Both the position numbers and the translations under genes were made by a program. The notes under the pieces were generated by a model that was given only the letters and a program-made list of their open reading frames with translations, did not search any database and had not been told where the DNA came from. Below, in pieces: positions 62,842-64,000 of a stretch of DNA of 64,000 nt (position 1 is its first letter; each line of letters begins with the position of its first letter). Source of the stretch: Shewanella sp. Isolate13 (GTDB lineage Bacteria; Pseudomonadota; Gammaproteobacteria; Enterobacterales; Shewanellaceae); NCBI RefSeq assembly GCF_022398325.1, contig NZ_JAKEVD010000005.1:143161-207160 (forward strand). The letters run 5' to 3'.

Positions 62842-64000
62842 GTGCTTAACAAGACTAAAAACCTCATCATAGCTGGTATGTCAGCGCTGATACTACTGTC
62901 AGGGCAGGCGAGTGCAATCACGCCTTCTCCGCAAATGATAGAGCAATTTAAAAATCTTCCAGCATCTGAGCAGCAACGCTTAGCAAAGCAGTATGGTATT
63001 GACCCATCTATGCTAGGGGGAGCGAGTAGTTCTCAGCCACAAATAGAAAACCCTCAAGTGGTTAATCCGCGTGCTCAGTACGGTGCAAATGGTCAGTTGG
63101 TACAAACAGATCAATTTGGTAAACCACTGAATGATAAATCTGATTCCGAGTTAAAGTTTGAAGAGGGAGCCGACAAAGCAGAGCTTAAACGCTTTGGCTA
63201 TGACTTATTTGCTGGTGAACCAACGACATTTGCACCTGTATCAGATGTGCCCGTACCGAGTGAGTACTTAGTTGGCCCTGGTGATAACATCAAGGTACAG
63301 CTTTTTGGTAAAGATAATAAAGAGTATGACCTTGTTATCAATCGCGAAGGGGTTATCCAATTTCCAGAGCTTGGCCCAATCTCTGTAGCGGGATTAACAT
63401 TTAGTGAACTACGCGAAAGTTTGTCTGAGCGTATCAGTCAGCAGATGATCGGTATTCAGTCGAATATCACTATGGGTGAGCTACGCTCAATCCGTATTTT
63501 TGTTGCGGGCGATGCCTACAAGCCAGGTTCTTATACGGTTTCTAGTCTTTCAACCATTACACAGGCATTGTTTGTGGCTGGTGGCGTAAATGAAATCGGC
63601 TCGCTTCGTAATATTCAAGTAAAGCGCAACGGCAAGCTTGTTGGTAGCATGGATCTATATGACCTGCTGCTTCGTGGCGATGCATCGGGCGACATCAGCC
63701 TACGTTCCGGCGATGTGGTGTTTATCCCTTCTGTTGGTGGGTTAGTTAGCGTAACAGGCGAAGTTCGTCGCCCAGCTATCTATGAGCTTAAAAAGCACGA
63801 AACCATGGCTGAAGTGATTGAGATGGCGGCAGGGTTGAAACCTGGTGCTTATCCAAGACGCAGTAGCGTTGAGCGTTTCAATGCAAACAGCCTAAAATCA
63901 ATTTTAAATGTCGATTTAACATCGGCTAAAGGCAAAGCAACTAAAGCGGTCGCCGGTGATGTTATCCGCGTTAAAAGTGCGACCACTCAATATGAAGATG
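62842..64000 (+). CDS. Polysaccharide export outer-membrane protein (Poly_export/SLBB), 5' part
   Basis: The frame starts at GTG 62842 behind GGAG and is open to the window end (386 codons seen). After a leader (LIIAGMSALILLSGQASA, cut probably after residue 25) come a Gln/Asn-rich region, a Poly_export domain (about 135-215; SEYLVGPGDNIKVQLFGKDN, INREGVIQFPELGPISVAGLT) and SLBB domains (RIFVAGDAYKPGSYTVSSLSTITQALFVAGG; VSVTGEVRRPAIYELKKHETMAEVIEMAAG). It would export capsule or O-antigen-like polymer. Unlike Wza, no lipobox Cys is seen. Confidence 0.9.
   Translation, partial: MLNKTKNLIIAGMSALILLSGQASAITPSPQMIEQFKNLPASEQQRLAKQYGIDPSMLGGASSSQPQIENPQVVNPRAQYGANGQLVQTDQFGKPLNDKSDSELKFEEGADKAELKRFGYDLFAGEPTTFAPVSDVPVPSEYLVGPGDNIKVQLFGKDNKEYDLVINREGVIQFPELGPISVAGLTFSELRESLSERISQQMIGIQSNITMGELRSIRIFVAGDAYKPGSYTVSSLSTITQALFVAGGVNEIGSLRNIQVKRNGKLVGSMDLYDLLLRGDASGDISLRSGDVVFIPSVGGLVSVTGEVRRPAIYELKKHETMAEVIEMAAGLKPGAYPRRSSVERFNANSLKSILNVDLTSAKGKATKAVAGDVIRVKSATTQYED

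Overview
The window is a gammaproteobacterial chromosome segment, most probably from a marine Shewanella. The grounds are the Vibrio/Shewanella-type polar flagellar regulators (FlrA, FlrB, FlrC), the FlhF/FlhG pole-placement pair, the gene order cheY-cheZ-cheA-cheB-parC-parP-cheW-fipA, short (about 272 aa) tandem flagellins, and an rfaH gene upstream of a polysaccharide export operon. The genus call is inference from gene order and protein style; no database was searched.

Layout. Positions 1-4.9 kb hold the ends of flgO and flgP, then flgN, flgM and flgA on the minus strand, then cheV and cheR. Positions 5-16.2 kb are the rod, hook and hook-filament junction genes flgB-flgL, split by a repeat block before flgF. 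Positions 16.3-21 kb hold two flagellins, flaG, fliD, a fliT-like gene and fliS. Positions 21.2-26.3 kb carry flrA, a 1.1 kb repeat block, then flrB and flrC. Positions 26.8-42.3 kb are fliE-fliR, flhB and flhA (basal body, switch and export apparatus). Positions 42.3-53.8 kb are flhF, flhG, fliA and the chemotaxis genes with the ParC/ParP polar array-positioning system. Positions 54.3-56.3 kb (minus strand) hold an orphan FlhB C-terminal domain gene and a FliK-like gene. After this the functions change: an MlaA-like gene, an RssB-like response regulator, a small four-helix-bundle protein, a POT peptide transporter, rfaH, and a long leader with an exact ops element in front of an SLBB/Poly_export gene cut by the window end.

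Regulation. By eye I find seven sigma-54 sites with GG-N10-GC spacing (before flgA, flgB, flgF, flrB, fliE, fliK and flhA) and four sigma-28 sites with TAAA-N15-GCCGATAA-like architecture (before flgM, cheV, the second flagellin and cheW). This fits the hierarchy FlrA, then flrBC/fliE/flhA, then FlrC-driven hook and rod genes, then FliA-driven late genes.

The most unusual DNA is a family of mosaic inverted intergenic repeats at about eight loci. One copy contains a roughly 40-unit 14/15-bp tandem array, and REP/REPIN-like palindromes are embedded in three copies. Three of the copies lie just upstream of sigma-54 promoters, and one lies between the ops element and the polysaccharide operon. 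Other points of interest are a triplicated acidic motif in CheA (candidate ParP-binding region), an unrecognised membrane protein between cheB and parC, the flhB-like/fliK-like orphan pair, and an MlaA homologue without a lipobox.
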